From Pirellulaceae bacterium (GTDB lineage: Bacteria > Planctomycetota > Planctomycetia > Pirellulales > Pirellulaceae), in NCBI GenBank assembly GCA_028280445.1, contig JANQLU010000047.1, forward strand, positions 1-64,000: a stretch of 64,000 bases of DNA, given 5' to 3'. The translations under genes were made by a program, and so were the position numbers. The notes below the pieces were generated by a model. The model saw nothing but the letters and a program-made list of their open reading frames with translations. It was not told the DNA's origin and ran no database searches. Positions 1 through 8,869 of this stretch are shown one piece after another (position 1 is the first letter of the stretch; each line of letters starts with the position of its first letter).

Positions 1-262
1 GAAACCGCAACCACTGGCTGGGGCCAGTGCCACCCAATCGACCACCCAAACTTAAGAAACCAACGACGCAACAACGAAAATTGCTCAAAAACCGGGAAGC
101 TATTTCGTTACCAGCGCCCGGGTACCACTGGCTTCGCCAGTGCATTGCAAATGCAACGTTTATTTCAATCAATGACATTGTCTTGCAACGATTGGGACGC
201 CCTTCACTGGCAAAGCCAGTGCCACCCGGTTTATCATTGGCCGGTGGGAACCGGCCCTACCG
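1..262. repeat. Mosaic of short intergenic repeats
   Basis: The stretch before the first gene is built from repeat modules. The CACTGGC-n-GCCAGTG palindrome occurs near 11-30, 123-144 and 206-223. The GGCCGGTGGGAACCGGCCCTAC element lies at 239-260, just before the stop of the leftward gene. Bases 1 to about 145 are an inverted, near-identical copy of about 34805-34955. Short open frames here are by-products of the repeats. Confidence 0.85.
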
Positions 263-264
263 CG

Positions 265-1380
265 TCACTCGATTCGACATCGATGTGCGTCGCGCAACAC
301 AACACAATTTTCTGCGTTGTCGATCAAGCGTTGCACATCGGATTCGTCGCTGACGTACCCTAACCCGAGATCTTCGACTGTTTCAGCGTTCAATCGACTC
401 AACAAATGCAATGGGCGGCGTCCGACGGTATCGACCAAAGGTTGGTAGTCCGATGAAATGATGCTTTCTTGCTGTGGTGAAAGAGCGTTGCGTAATTTTC
501 GATTTGGTTTTTCGCGAGATTCCGTTAATACGACAATCGGGCACGACTCAGAAATTTGAACTGCCGAATCAACCGCACGGGTAATTGAGAACCAGTTTTG
601 TTCGTCGCGATCCCCTTCGATAGTTGCGATCACGAGATCGGGCTCCGCACCTTTGTGAATTTTCCAGATCTTTTGCAACTGTTTCTGCCGCTCCATTCCA
701 ACCGCTTTTCGATTTCCAGCCAGAATGTTATTGATTTGCCGACCCGGCCCCACAATAACTTCGCAGATAAAGAAAATCCCCAACTGATCGTGGACTTCGT
801 CCGCGTCAAACCGAGCATTATCTGATTTTGCATTCGATTCCGCAAATCGCTCGCGGAAACAATAATCTTTGACTAACCCATCACCTTGTTCACTGCTTGG
901 CGACCATTGGTCGTTTCGCAAAACCGGAATCACCATGTCTGCATCAAACAAATCACGACTGACGTAAACCGGGTTTCCTTCGCGATCGGGTGCTAGAAAC
1001 GCCAGGTTGTTTGGGTCGTCGTTTCGCTGATAAGTAATTCGCACACTGTCGAGCAACCGCTGCCAAGTCGGCTCGTCATCACCGCCGGAGATTTCGATGT
1101 AATCACGACTGGGCAACACAATGGAGATGTCGTCGAGTTCGATTTGGTTGGCCGTCAAATAATCGACCAGGCAGCACAAGATTTCCGAAATCTGGGGAAT
1201 CTGTCGTGAAACAGCAATGGCAATATGATCGCCCGGCACCACCGCTTCGCATAGTCGAGGAAAATCCGATGGCGAATCCAATGCGGCAAGCAATTGTTGG
1301 CTTACGTCAGGCAATGTCATCGCAGATTGATTTGGGAGTATTTTACATTGTGCCCCAATATTTAATTTTTCAATCATCAT
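265..1380 (-). CDS. LarA-like (DUF2088, lactate racemase N-terminal) protein
   Basis: About 371 residues from the ATG-ATG pair at 1380/1377; a GTG at 1410 is an in-frame alternative. I chose 1380 because a GGAAC stretch sits a few bases upstream. The N-terminal part reads like the lactate-racemase N-terminal fold, with VVPGDHIAIAVS near residues 47-58 followed by a segment in which a second chain region would bind ligand. The C-terminal half contains PDLVIATIEGD, also typical of the family. Enzymes of this family bind a nickel-pincer cofactor, but no larB, larC or larE neighbour is present, so substrate and cofactor cannot be inferred. The stop codon lies directly beside a repeat element. The family assignment is fair; the function is unknown. 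Confidence 0.6.
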   Translation of the reverse strand: MMIEKLNIGAQCKILPNQSAMTLPDVSQQLLAALDSPSDFPRLCEAVVPGDHIAIAVSRQIPQISEILCCLVDYLTANQIELDDISIVLPSRDYIEISGGDDEPTWQRLLDSVRITYQRNDDPNNLAFLAPDREGNPVYVSRDLFDADMVIPVLRNDQWSPSSEQGDGLVKDYCFRERFAESNAKSDNARFDADEVHDQLGIFFICEVIVGPGRQINNILAGNRKAVGMERQKQLQKIWKIHKGAEPDLVIATIEGDRDEQNWFSITRAVDSAVQISESCPIVVLTESREKPNRKLRNALSPQQESIISSDYQPLVDTVGRRPLHLLSRLNAETVEDLGLGYVSDESDVQRLIDNAENCVVLRDAHRCRIE

Positions 1381-1467
1381 AAGAGCAGTTCCAAATACTC
1401 GTTCGATCACTTGCCGGTTTCCGCCGCGCCGTTTTCAATCAACGGATTGGCGCCGACGTAGCCAATC

Positions 1468-2031
1468 CTATCCAAACGCCTCGTTGAGCTCATCGATCAC
1501 TTTCCGTTCAACATCCGAAACTTTGTTGCCGAATCCGAGAAACCCACCGGCTGCTTCGGCAACATCGGTGGCACGTTTGACGACGGAATTTTTGAGTTGC
1601 CCCAAAGCTTCCGCATCCAGAGTCGACTTAAGTGCAGCCACATACTGCTTCCAAGTCGCAAACAAATCGTCAGAAGGTTGCTCTTCTAGCCAACCCTTAA
1701 TAACCGCATAGCTTTCCGAATCACTAGAAATTCCTCCTTCGATTGCCGCTTTTAATACCGCAGCCGATTCAGCCGCTTCCATTTTCCTATCTGCCCAGGC
1801 CACAACAACCAGAGGAATCAGCCCGACTGCTGCGATTGTTTCGGCATTGACACCGGAAGCCAGCAAAGCATCAATCACGCTGTCGTCTTCGATACCACTC
1901 GACGATTTTAACTCTGTGCGTTCTTGGTCAGCCGAGATTTTTTCACGCATCGCAGCTAACAATTCCTTGTCACGTTGCTTGAAAAACAGGTTTTCCAGAG
2001 CCTCGCCTCGATCGTGTAGTGCATCGGTCAT
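1468..2031 (-). CDS. TerB-like acidic cytosolic protein, function unknown
   Basis: 187 residues, no signal peptide, rich in Glu, Asp and Ala and predicted to be mostly helical. The central segment (about residues 70-100, with VVVAWADRKMEAAE) resembles the TerB/DjlA-type helical domain, in which an acidic D/E-x-K-x-x-x-x-E pattern is common. The C-terminal part contains GGFLGFGNKVS and ends in a helix. It lies 57 bp upstream of the LarA-like gene on the same strand and may be cotranscribed with it. I cannot assign a role. Confidence 0.65.
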   Translation of the reverse strand: MTDALHDRGEALENLFFKQRDKELLAAMREKISADQERTELKSSSGIEDDSVIDALLASGVNAETIAAVGLIPLVVVAWADRKMEAAESAAVLKAAIEGGISSDSESYAVIKGWLEEQPSDDLFATWKQYVAALKSTLDAEALGQLKNSVVKRATDVAEAAGGFLGFGNKVSDVERKVIDELNEAFG

Positions 2032-2223
2032 TAAATCGAATCCTTTTGCGGTTGTAGGTGTAAAGTTGATTACTCAAAACATGGATTTTCGCCGTAGTTT
2101 CATGCTATGAAAGCGACCACTACTTGAGAAGGGGGACCCTGAAAACCGCACCCCATTGTGCGATACTAAATCACAGGTCCCAACCAATTTTTTGAGTTCA
2201 TCTGAAATCAGAAAGTATTGCGA

Positions 2224-4701
2224 ATGCCACGACGAACAAACCACCTGATACTCACAGTAGGCTTTCTGGCCGTTGCTCTATTATGTCATTCTCTCAGTGC
2301 CGACTCGGCTGTCAACTTGCAACAGCAGACACATCGTCTCCATCTCTGGATGGGCATGACCCCACAGGCGCAGGCCTGGCGGAATTATTTGAAAATGCCG
2401 TTGCTGGAATCTCAATTGGTGTTGGGAAATTCGGCCGATATCAACCATTTGAAAACCGTCGCCAAACAGTTCAACAGCGGTGCACCGGGACTCGATCATC
2501 CGATATTTGCGGCGGTCGCCAAAGCGCTAAACCTGCACATCAGCAACCTGGAAAAAATCCAGGGCCTCGAACTCAGTACAGCGTTTGCCAACGCCAAATT
2601 TCGAACGATCGATGAAAATGTCGTTGGTCCCATTCGCCAACATGCGCTCAATGAGCTCGGTTTGATGGCACGTTACTATCGTGCAACCATGACCGCCGAA
2701 CAAGCTGATGCCGCGCTGAAGGCGTTGGGTGCCGAGAATTTGCAACAGCTAATTGCCACGAAATTCGATAAACTTGCTCAACGTGAACTTGTCGCGTATT
2801 TTCGAAGAGTTAGCACGGCTGTTCGAAAATTTCGCGGTACGGGAAGCGTGGGTCGCAACGACGCCTATTTTCCGCCAGCAAGCGAGGCCGTCGAACGTTA
2901 CCGATTGATCGTCCAAGCGTTTGGCCGTTCGAGTCGCCTCAAAACCAATTTTTCAAAAGACTTGGAAAGTTTGAAATCCAATGTTGAAAAATTGCCAAAA
3001 GACCGAACACTGGCAATGGTTGTCGGTCAACAACTTCGAGCTTTCGAAGGCGCAGGACAAATTCCGGAATTAATCACGTTGGTCAAATCCAAATTCGGCC
3101 AACCCAACGCTTACGTTGCCGTCTCAGAAGAGCTCGCCAACCAGTTCGCTTCGTTACCTGTCAATCAAAGCCAAATGGTCAGTGAAACCATTTTGGGCCG
3201 ATTGATCAAAGGCGTTGCCACCACTTACGGCAATGTCACCGTCGATTTTGTCGATCATCCAACCCAAGCCCACGTCAGCCTCCGGCTTCGCGGAATGATC
3301 GATACGGATAGTTACACGCGGGAAGGTCCAATTACCGCGTTTTCGAAATCAAATGCCGAAGTCGAAGCACGACGCAGTGTTTTAGCAGATCTGGGCGGTA
3401 TCCAAGTTTTTGACTCCTACGTCGCCGCATCGCTGAATTCTCGATTTTGTGGTACCGACTGTATCCGATTGGTCGATCGAATCGCTGAAAGGCAATTTTT
3501 GAAGGATAAAGACGCTTTTGAAAAAGTCGGAGCGTACAAATCCGAGGAAAGACTCAAACGAGAGTTTGATAAACAGACGGATGATGTGCTCCGAGACGCG
3601 CAACCGCAACTGGCAAAAGCTCGTCAAAAATTTGCCAAACGCCTGGCCGATGAACAATCGAAAATCCAGCAAGATTTGATGGATGCCAAACTTCAATCGC
3701 ATGCGGGACGCTATCGATTGCTGGAACCTCGATTCCACGTTCGCACAACGAACACTCATTTGCAAGTCGTCGCGTTTGCTGCCGACCACGATCAATTGAC
3801 GGCTTTTTCAAAACCACCTGCCGTGAAATCCAAAGCGGCGATTACATTGCAACTCCATGAATCATTTTTCTCGAATGTCGCATCGTATGTTTTCAAAGGT
3901 GACACTTACCAAAGCGTTGAAATTCCTCAGCTTGTCAAAACGTTGGCTCCAAACGCTGATCCGGTCGAATTGAATGAAAAAGATCGTTTCAGCATCACAT
4001 TCGATCAAAGCCGCCCGATTCAATTCCGCTACAACGAAGGCAAGTTCGAGATCGTCGTGGCAGCGAGCCGCTTTATCAACAACGGTCAACGCTACAACAC
4101 GCCCATTTTGATCGTGCAAAAATTCAATATCGAACGAACGAGCAATCGCGTTTCGTTCATCGGTGACGGTTTGCCAAGTGTCAAATTCCGTGAACCAGGT
4201 CGAAAAGACGCAGCTGAAACCGGTTTTCGCCGCCTGTTGGAAACGCGGATTCATGAAGCGATCGAAAAATCAGGCCAAGAGACGCCGCAAATTGATTTAC
4301 CGCCCAACCTGATCCCCAGCGAATTAGTTGCCAAAATGAAAGATCCATCGCTGGTCAATGGATTGCAATTGGCTGAATTCGATGTTTCCGAGGGATGGTG
4401 GACACTTGGCTACAACATTGACCAGGCGACGATCGAGCGTTTGAAAGCCCAACAAAGACAACGGCAACAATCGGGCAACAAATCTGGAATTCCGTTTGAA
4501 ATCAATCCACGGTTTGACGATATCACCGGCAAACGATATCAGCTCAACGACAACGGCCAGTCCGTTGTTCCAACACGATCGACAACGATGCCAGCGCGCA
4601 ACACTTCGGCACGTCAGCCCGGCATCACGATCAATGATCACGGAGTATTTCAGTCGGTCCCGCGAAATATCCAATCACCGACTCGACAGCGAAATCGCTA
4701 A
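2224..4701 (+). CDS. Large secreted protein, function unknown
   Basis: About 825 residues from the ATG at 2224; a TTG two codons upstream also fits. Residues 1-27 form a signal peptide (basic start, then a hydrophobic run ending near LSADS), so the protein is exported. The body is hydrophilic with many helical Lys/Gln/Glu stretches and no motif I recognise. A segment around residue 330 (VTVDFVDHPTQAHVSLRLRG) looks like a beta-rich domain, and the C-terminal 80 residues are Gln/Arg/Asn-rich and probably disordered. The gene stands alone between a leftward gene and a response regulator. It is probably a lineage-specific planctomycete envelope protein; no enzymatic function is claimed. Confidence 0.75.
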   Translation: MPRRTNHLILTVGFLAVALLCHSLSADSAVNLQQQTHRLHLWMGMTPQAQAWRNYLKMPLLESQLVLGNSADINHLKTVAKQFNSGAPGLDHPIFAAVAKALNLHISNLEKIQGLELSTAFANAKFRTIDENVVGPIRQHALNELGLMARYYRATMTAEQADAALKALGAENLQQLIATKFDKLAQRELVAYFRRVSTAVRKFRGTGSVGRNDAYFPPASEAVERYRLIVQAFGRSSRLKTNFSKDLESLKSNVEKLPKDRTLAMVVGQQLRAFEGAGQIPELITLVKSKFGQPNAYVAVSEELANQFASLPVNQSQMVSETILGRLIKGVATTYGNVTVDFVDHPTQAHVSLRLRGMIDTDSYTREGPITAFSKSNAEVEARRSVLADLGGIQVFDSYVAASLNSRFCGTDCIRLVDRIAERQFLKDKDAFEKVGAYKSEERLKREFDKQTDDVLRDAQPQLAKARQKFAKRLADEQSKIQQDLMDAKLQSHAGRYRLLEPRFHVRTTNTHLQVVAFAADHDQLTAFSKPPAVKSKAAITLQLHESFFSNVASYVFKGDTYQSVEIPQLVKTLAPNADPVELNEKDRFSITFDQSRPIQFRYNEGKFEIVVAASRFINNGQRYNTPILIVQKFNIERTSNRVSFIGDGLPSVKFREPGRKDAAETGFRRLLETRIHEAIEKSGQETPQIDLPPNLIPSELVAKMKDPSLVNGLQLAEFDVSEGWWTLGYNIDQATIERLKAQQRQRQQSGNKSGIPFEINPRFDDITGKRYQLNDNGQSVVPTRSTTMPARNTSARQPGITINDHGVFQSVPRNIQSPTRQRNR

Positions 4702-4908
4702 TCGGCGGCTAATCGCTGCCACAATCGATACGATCGACACGGTCGAATTCCGAGTTCGTCGTTTATTTTGTTATTGACGCCATACCAATTTGACTGATCC
4801 ACAAACTCGATGAATGATCGTATGCCGTTGAATTTCGTGTGCCCGCGTCTTTCAGATTTGTAATCCCTTTTCTCCTTTCGATTGCAATAAAAAAGGACTG
4901 ACCGCAAC

Positions 4909-5346
4909 ATGTTCGCAGACACATTACCCGAGGGTGATCCCCAGATTCAACCGGTCTTTGTTCAATCTCGCGAAAAAATCTTCCTGGTCGACGACGACGA
5001 AACTCACTTGGAAATTTTACGTCACGGACTTGAATTTCAGGGCTTTGAAGTTGTCACTCAGACTTGCGGCAAAGACTTGCTCGACAAAATCATCGCTTAC
5101 AAACCTGACACGGTCATTCTCGACATCTATTTGCCCGACGCCAACGGATTGGAAATCTGTCAAGAGTTGATGGACCATCCGACCACCGCCATGATTCCAG
5201 TCATCATTCTCAGCGGCTCGATCGAAAAATCAGTCGTTCGTCAGGCGCGGTCAGCTGGTTGCCGTTATTTTTTAAGCAAACCGTTTGACCCCAACGCGAT
5301 TTTGATCATGATCCGCCAAGCGATCGACGAGTGCCGACTGCGTTGA
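4909..5346 (+). CDS. Single-domain response regulator (CheY-like)
   Basis: 145 residues. After a 20-residue leader comes a complete receiver domain: acidic triad D28-D29-D30, phosphoacceptor D72 in VILDIYLPD, switch Ser at S102 in IILSGS, and invariant K124 in FLSKPFDP. There is no output domain, so it presumably acts by protein-protein contact or in a phosphorelay. The ATG is preceded by AAAGGA at a workable distance. No histidine kinase is adjacent. The last 41 bp overlap the 3' end of the convergent permease gene. Confidence 0.9.
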   Translation: MFADTLPEGDPQIQPVFVQSREKIFLVDDDETHLEILRHGLEFQGFEVVTQTCGKDLLDKIIAYKPDTVILDIYLPDANGLEICQELMDHPTTAMIPVIILSGSIEKSVVRQARSAGCRYFLSKPFDPNAILIMIRQAIDECRLR

Positions 5347-7474
5347 GCGTATTGGCATGATTATGGTGGTACATTTCGTAAAGACGATTGATTTTTTCCG
5401 GCTCTCCGATGATCGTCAATTGATCACCCTCTAATAATCGCGTGTTTCCGCGCGGCACAAAAGTCTCCGCACCGCGGCGGACAATTGCGACGAGAGTTCC
5501 GCCAGGCAATTCGACATCCAAAATTTCCTGATCAATGAATACATGGCTGGCGTCGTCGCGTTTAACAGAAACCGAAACATATCGTTCATTGCGCAGCAAC
5601 GATTCCTTGAGTTTTTGATCATTCGATGCATCGAGCCAGGATGACATGAAATCGGGATTTTCCACATGCGCAGCAATGTGAGCGAGCAGCCGCAAATGCT
5701 GCCCAGGATTTTTCTCCGGGCTAATCAAAAAAAAGACTGCCCGTACTGATTCTTCGGGAGCGTGCCGGTCGCCAAAATCATCCAGATGCTCAATCGAAAC
5801 TCCGTCTTGACTACGCACTAAAACCATTTCAGGTTGTTCGACGTTGTCGGTTCTCAAATGAATCACGGCACTGCCGTGTGCCATGGCGGTCATCCCCAAC
5901 TGAGAACACCGTTGAAATCCTTCGCTAATGTGCTCGGCAGAATCAGAAATATTTTTGGCAAATTCGGATGCCGCGGATCGAATGGCCACGTTAAATGCAT
6001 CCCCATTGTTCAATTCGACGACCGGGGCTCGCGCGACGATGTCGTCAAAGGGATCACTGGGGCGGAGACCTTTTTCAATCATGATTATGCGCAATTCTTC
6101 ATCGAGCGGGGCGTGGTACCGTTCGCCAAGCCGCTTGAATACGTGGAAAATCGCTCCTTCGCGAGTAACCCGTTTTGAGCCATAACGGAAATACCACACC
6201 GCTGCCAACGCGATCATCGAACTGCTGAACAAAATGGGTGACCAACCCATTTGGGAAATAAAAACCAGCGGCAGGATCATCCCGATAATCTGCGTCCATG
6301 GATAAAACGGTGAGCGAAAACTGGGATCATAAGAATCAATCCTGCTTTCGCGCATCGCGACCACGGCGAAACAAAGCATTGCAAACATCATCAACTGAAA
6401 TGCGCTCGCCAGTTTCGCGATTTCTTTCACGGGGACAAACAGCAGCAGCAATACAATGATTCCCGTTGTCAACGTTACGCCAACAAATGGGATGCCCCGA
6501 TTGCTGATCCTGCCAAAAACCTTCGGCATCAAATTGTCACGGCTCATCGCCAACGGATATCGCGATGAACTTAAAATTCCGGCGTTGCCAACCGAGAAAA
6601 ACGCCAGGATCGCAGCAATCGTAATGACGATTTTACCAACATGGCCAAAGGCCAATTCCGCAGTGTGTGCCGCAGGTGCATAGTAAATTTTGCCAGCGGA
6701 TTGATCTGTCAGTTTATCGCCGAGCACGCCGACCATCATCATCGTGCCCAAGGCATAGATGACAATTGCGGTAATCATCGAAAGCAAAACTGCATAGGGC
6801 AGCGTTTTTTCGGGATTCTTGATTTCCTCAGAAACACTGGCAACATTGGTGACGCCAACATAGCTGATATAAACCAGTCCCGACGTTGCAATCAACGTGG
6901 CCCAATCCGACGTAACATCGCTAGAGAAATTTTGGAAATTCGACCATTCAACTTTGACGATTCCCGTCAAAAAGACCAACAACAACATCAGCAGACCGGA
7001 AACGAGCAGCAGTTGAAATTTGCCTGCCCCTTTTGAACCAGCCAGGTTCAGCATCCCAAAAGCAAACGCCAGCCCGACGGCCAACGGAATAATCTGGATG
7101 TTGGGAAAAAACAATGACAGATAGGCTCCCATGCCAATCAAGGCGAACGCTGTCTTGAGCACCAATGAAATCCAGGTCCCAATGCCACCAATCGTACCCG
7201 CCAACGGTCCGAGGCTGCGATCGAGAAAATAGTATGACCCGCCAGCTTTAGGCATCGCCGTTGCCAACTCGATAATGCTCAACGTGGCGGGAATCAATGG
7301 CAGCGCGGCAACGACATAGGCCAAAACGACGGCAGAGCCCGCTTTTGTAGCAGCGATACCGGGCAATAGAAAAAATCCGGCACTTAAAGTTGAGCCGGTC
7401 GCTAGCGCATAAACGCTAAAAAACCCCAGCTCTTTTTGCAGTCCAGTTTTTTTGGTGTTGGATGCGTTGGACAA
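5306..7474 (-). CDS. APC-family permease with C-terminal EIIA-like and RCK_C domains
   Basis: 722 residues, far longer than a plain amino-acid permease (about 450). Residues 15-430 form an APC transporter core of about 12 hydrophobic segments, with the usual GSTLSAGFFLLPG first-helix bend and EEIKNPEKTLPYA loop. Residues about 485-628 resemble a PTS EIIA type-2 domain, including H539 in the position of the phospho-histidine (GSAVIHLR) and FFLISPEKNPGQHLRLLAHI. Residues about 632-700 resemble the RCK_C/TrkA-C ligand-binding domain (LPGGTLVAIVRRG, LLEGDQLTIIG). The cytosolic tail therefore looks regulatory. Substrate is unknown, with an amino acid or other cation-coupled solute likely. It overlaps the response-regulator gene tail to tail by 41 bp. 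Confidence 0.85.
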   Translation of the reverse strand: MSNASNTKKTGLQKELGFFSVYALATGSTLSAGFFLLPGIAATKAGSAVVLAYVVAALPLIPATLSIIELATAMPKAGGSYYFLDRSLGPLAGTIGGIGTWISLVLKTAFALIGMGAYLSLFFPNIQIIPLAVGLAFAFGMLNLAGSKGAGKFQLLLVSGLLMLLLVFLTGIVKVEWSNFQNFSSDVTSDWATLIATSGLVYISYVGVTNVASVSEEIKNPEKTLPYAVLLSMITAIVIYALGTMMMVGVLGDKLTDQSAGKIYYAPAAHTAELAFGHVGKIVITIAAILAFFSVGNAGILSSSRYPLAMSRDNLMPKVFGRISNRGIPFVGVTLTTGIIVLLLLFVPVKEIAKLASAFQLMMFAMLCFAVVAMRESRIDSYDPSFRSPFYPWTQIIGMILPLVFISQMGWSPILFSSSMIALAAVWYFRYGSKRVTREGAIFHVFKRLGERYHAPLDEELRIIMIEKGLRPSDPFDDIVARAPVVELNNGDAFNVAIRSAASEFAKNISDSAEHISEGFQRCSQLGMTAMAHGSAVIHLRTDNVEQPEMVLVRSQDGVSIEHLDDFGDRHAPEESVRAVFFLISPEKNPGQHLRLLAHIAAHVENPDFMSSWLDASNDQKLKESLLRNERYVSVSVKRDDASHVFIDQEILDVELPGGTLVAIVRRGAETFVPRGNTRLLEGDQLTIIGEPEKINRLYEMYHHNHANTLNAVGTRRSLGGS

Positions 7475-7573
7475 TTCAGTAACGCGTCAATAAAGGATAT
7501 CAAAAGTACCGAACCAGAATACAGAGATTCTAGTCAATTGAGCCTCGCTATCAACAATTTTTGCGTTACAAAT

Positions 7574-8641
7574 TTACGGTGAGAAAACGGGAAGATAATT
7601 GTTGGGCATTTGCAGGATAATACAGGCCATGGCAGCCCCAAATTCGGCTCCCCCTTCGCCAGACCACGAACCGTCGCTGGCCTGATTTTTGACCAATTCG
7701 TCACGAATGGCAGGATACCATTTGTTCCAGTACTCGCCGCCTGCATGCCACATGGCCTGAACCGCATAATAATTGGAGTAAAAATAGTGCCCCGACATTC
7801 CTCGTGAGCTGTTGGGAGGTGTTTTCATCAAATACTTGAGCGCTTTTTTGACTTGGTCCGTGTCGTAGATTCCGGCACTGTACAGAGATGTTACTCCAGC
7901 TGCTGTCATGGCAAATGTCGAATGGCCACTCCGTTGTGTATATCGAAAACTGCCGTTTGAATTTTGGCTTTTCTTGACGTAGTCGATACATTTTTTTCGA
8001 ACTTCGTCCGGTACTTTGATCCCGGCGTCCCGTGCTGCCCGCAGTCCCATGATTTGACAGACGGTGATCGACAAATCGGCGTCGCTTTTAACCGGCTGAT
8101 ACCGCCAACCACCTGCCGCATTCTGGCACTTGCAAGTCAATTTAACCGCGGCACGAAGTTTTTTGCCGACCTGGGATTTCATCGTCATCCCGTATACTTC
8201 GGCCAAAAACAACATGGCAAATCCGTGTCCATACATGTTTTCGTGAACACGATTGTCTTTCAAAGCGATATATCCCGAGTCGCGTACGTTCGCCAAAATA
8301 TAGTCGATACAACGATTGACGTATTTCCCGTACCGACCTTCGTTCGGTGCGTTGCCGCCACACATAAATGCCAATCCGGAAAGTGAACAAGTGGCAACAC
8401 CACAACTGTATCCACTCAAGCCAAACGCGCCTTTATTGCGTCCAGTCTTGATTTGCCGACGCGCCAGAAATGCTAATCCACGATCGATCGCTTTTTGAGC
8501 TTTGGGGGTAATCAATTCGGCAGGAGATTTTTCATTCGCAGACGTTTTTCGATCGCCCAATAGCACTGAGGGCGTTGCCGCCGAAAGCCCCAAAGCCAAC
8601 GATCCACCAGCAACCGTTCCAAAAAAATTGCGACGATCCAT
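7574..8641 (-). CDS. Tat-exported prenyltransferase/squalene-oxidase repeat protein
   Basis: 355 residues. The N-terminus MDRRNFFGTVAGG has a twin-arginine motif (R3-R4) followed by a hydrophobic stretch, so export by the Tat system is likely; tatC is in this window near 60 kb. The rest consists of alpha-alpha repeats of the terpenoid cyclase/prenyltransferase type, with recurring aromatic-rich turns such as GGWRYQP, NGSFRYTQ and DGSWSGEGG. I do not see the DxDD acid of squalene-hopene cyclases, so a cyclase activity is not supported. Planctomycetes carry many such exported toroid proteins of unknown role. Confidence 0.8.
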   Translation of the reverse strand: MDRRNFFGTVAGGSLALGLSAATPSVLLGDRKTSANEKSPAELITPKAQKAIDRGLAFLARRQIKTGRNKGAFGLSGYSCGVATCSLSGLAFMCGGNAPNEGRYGKYVNRCIDYILANVRDSGYIALKDNRVHENMYGHGFAMLFLAEVYGMTMKSQVGKKLRAAVKLTCKCQNAAGGWRYQPVKSDADLSITVCQIMGLRAARDAGIKVPDEVRKKCIDYVKKSQNSNGSFRYTQRSGHSTFAMTAAGVTSLYSAGIYDTDQVKKALKYLMKTPPNSSRGMSGHYFYSNYYAVQAMWHAGGEYWNKWYPAIRDELVKNQASDGSWSGEGGAEFGAAMACIILQMPNNYLPVFSP

Positions 8642-8869
8642 GTTAATTATCCATCTACCTTGTTTCTAACTATTACGCTCTGCAAACTGCTTTTATTTTA
8701 TCTTAGCAAACAATTCCAGATGTTTTTGACGCAATTTGGACGCTTGTCAGTGAAATTCGTTCCAAATTCGCGAATTATTTCGTTTTTTGACAGATTGCTT
8801 GAATTTATGCTCAATTCAGAATCAAATGAAATTCAACCGCTCATTCACCTTTAAAACCAAAGATTCGAC

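Noticed and set aside
1..262. Short peptide frames inside repeat blocks (REGEAPAEP, PPNRPPKLKK types)
   Set aside because: They arise from the repeat sequence in several frames, lack Shine-Dalgarno sites and differ only as the repeats differ.
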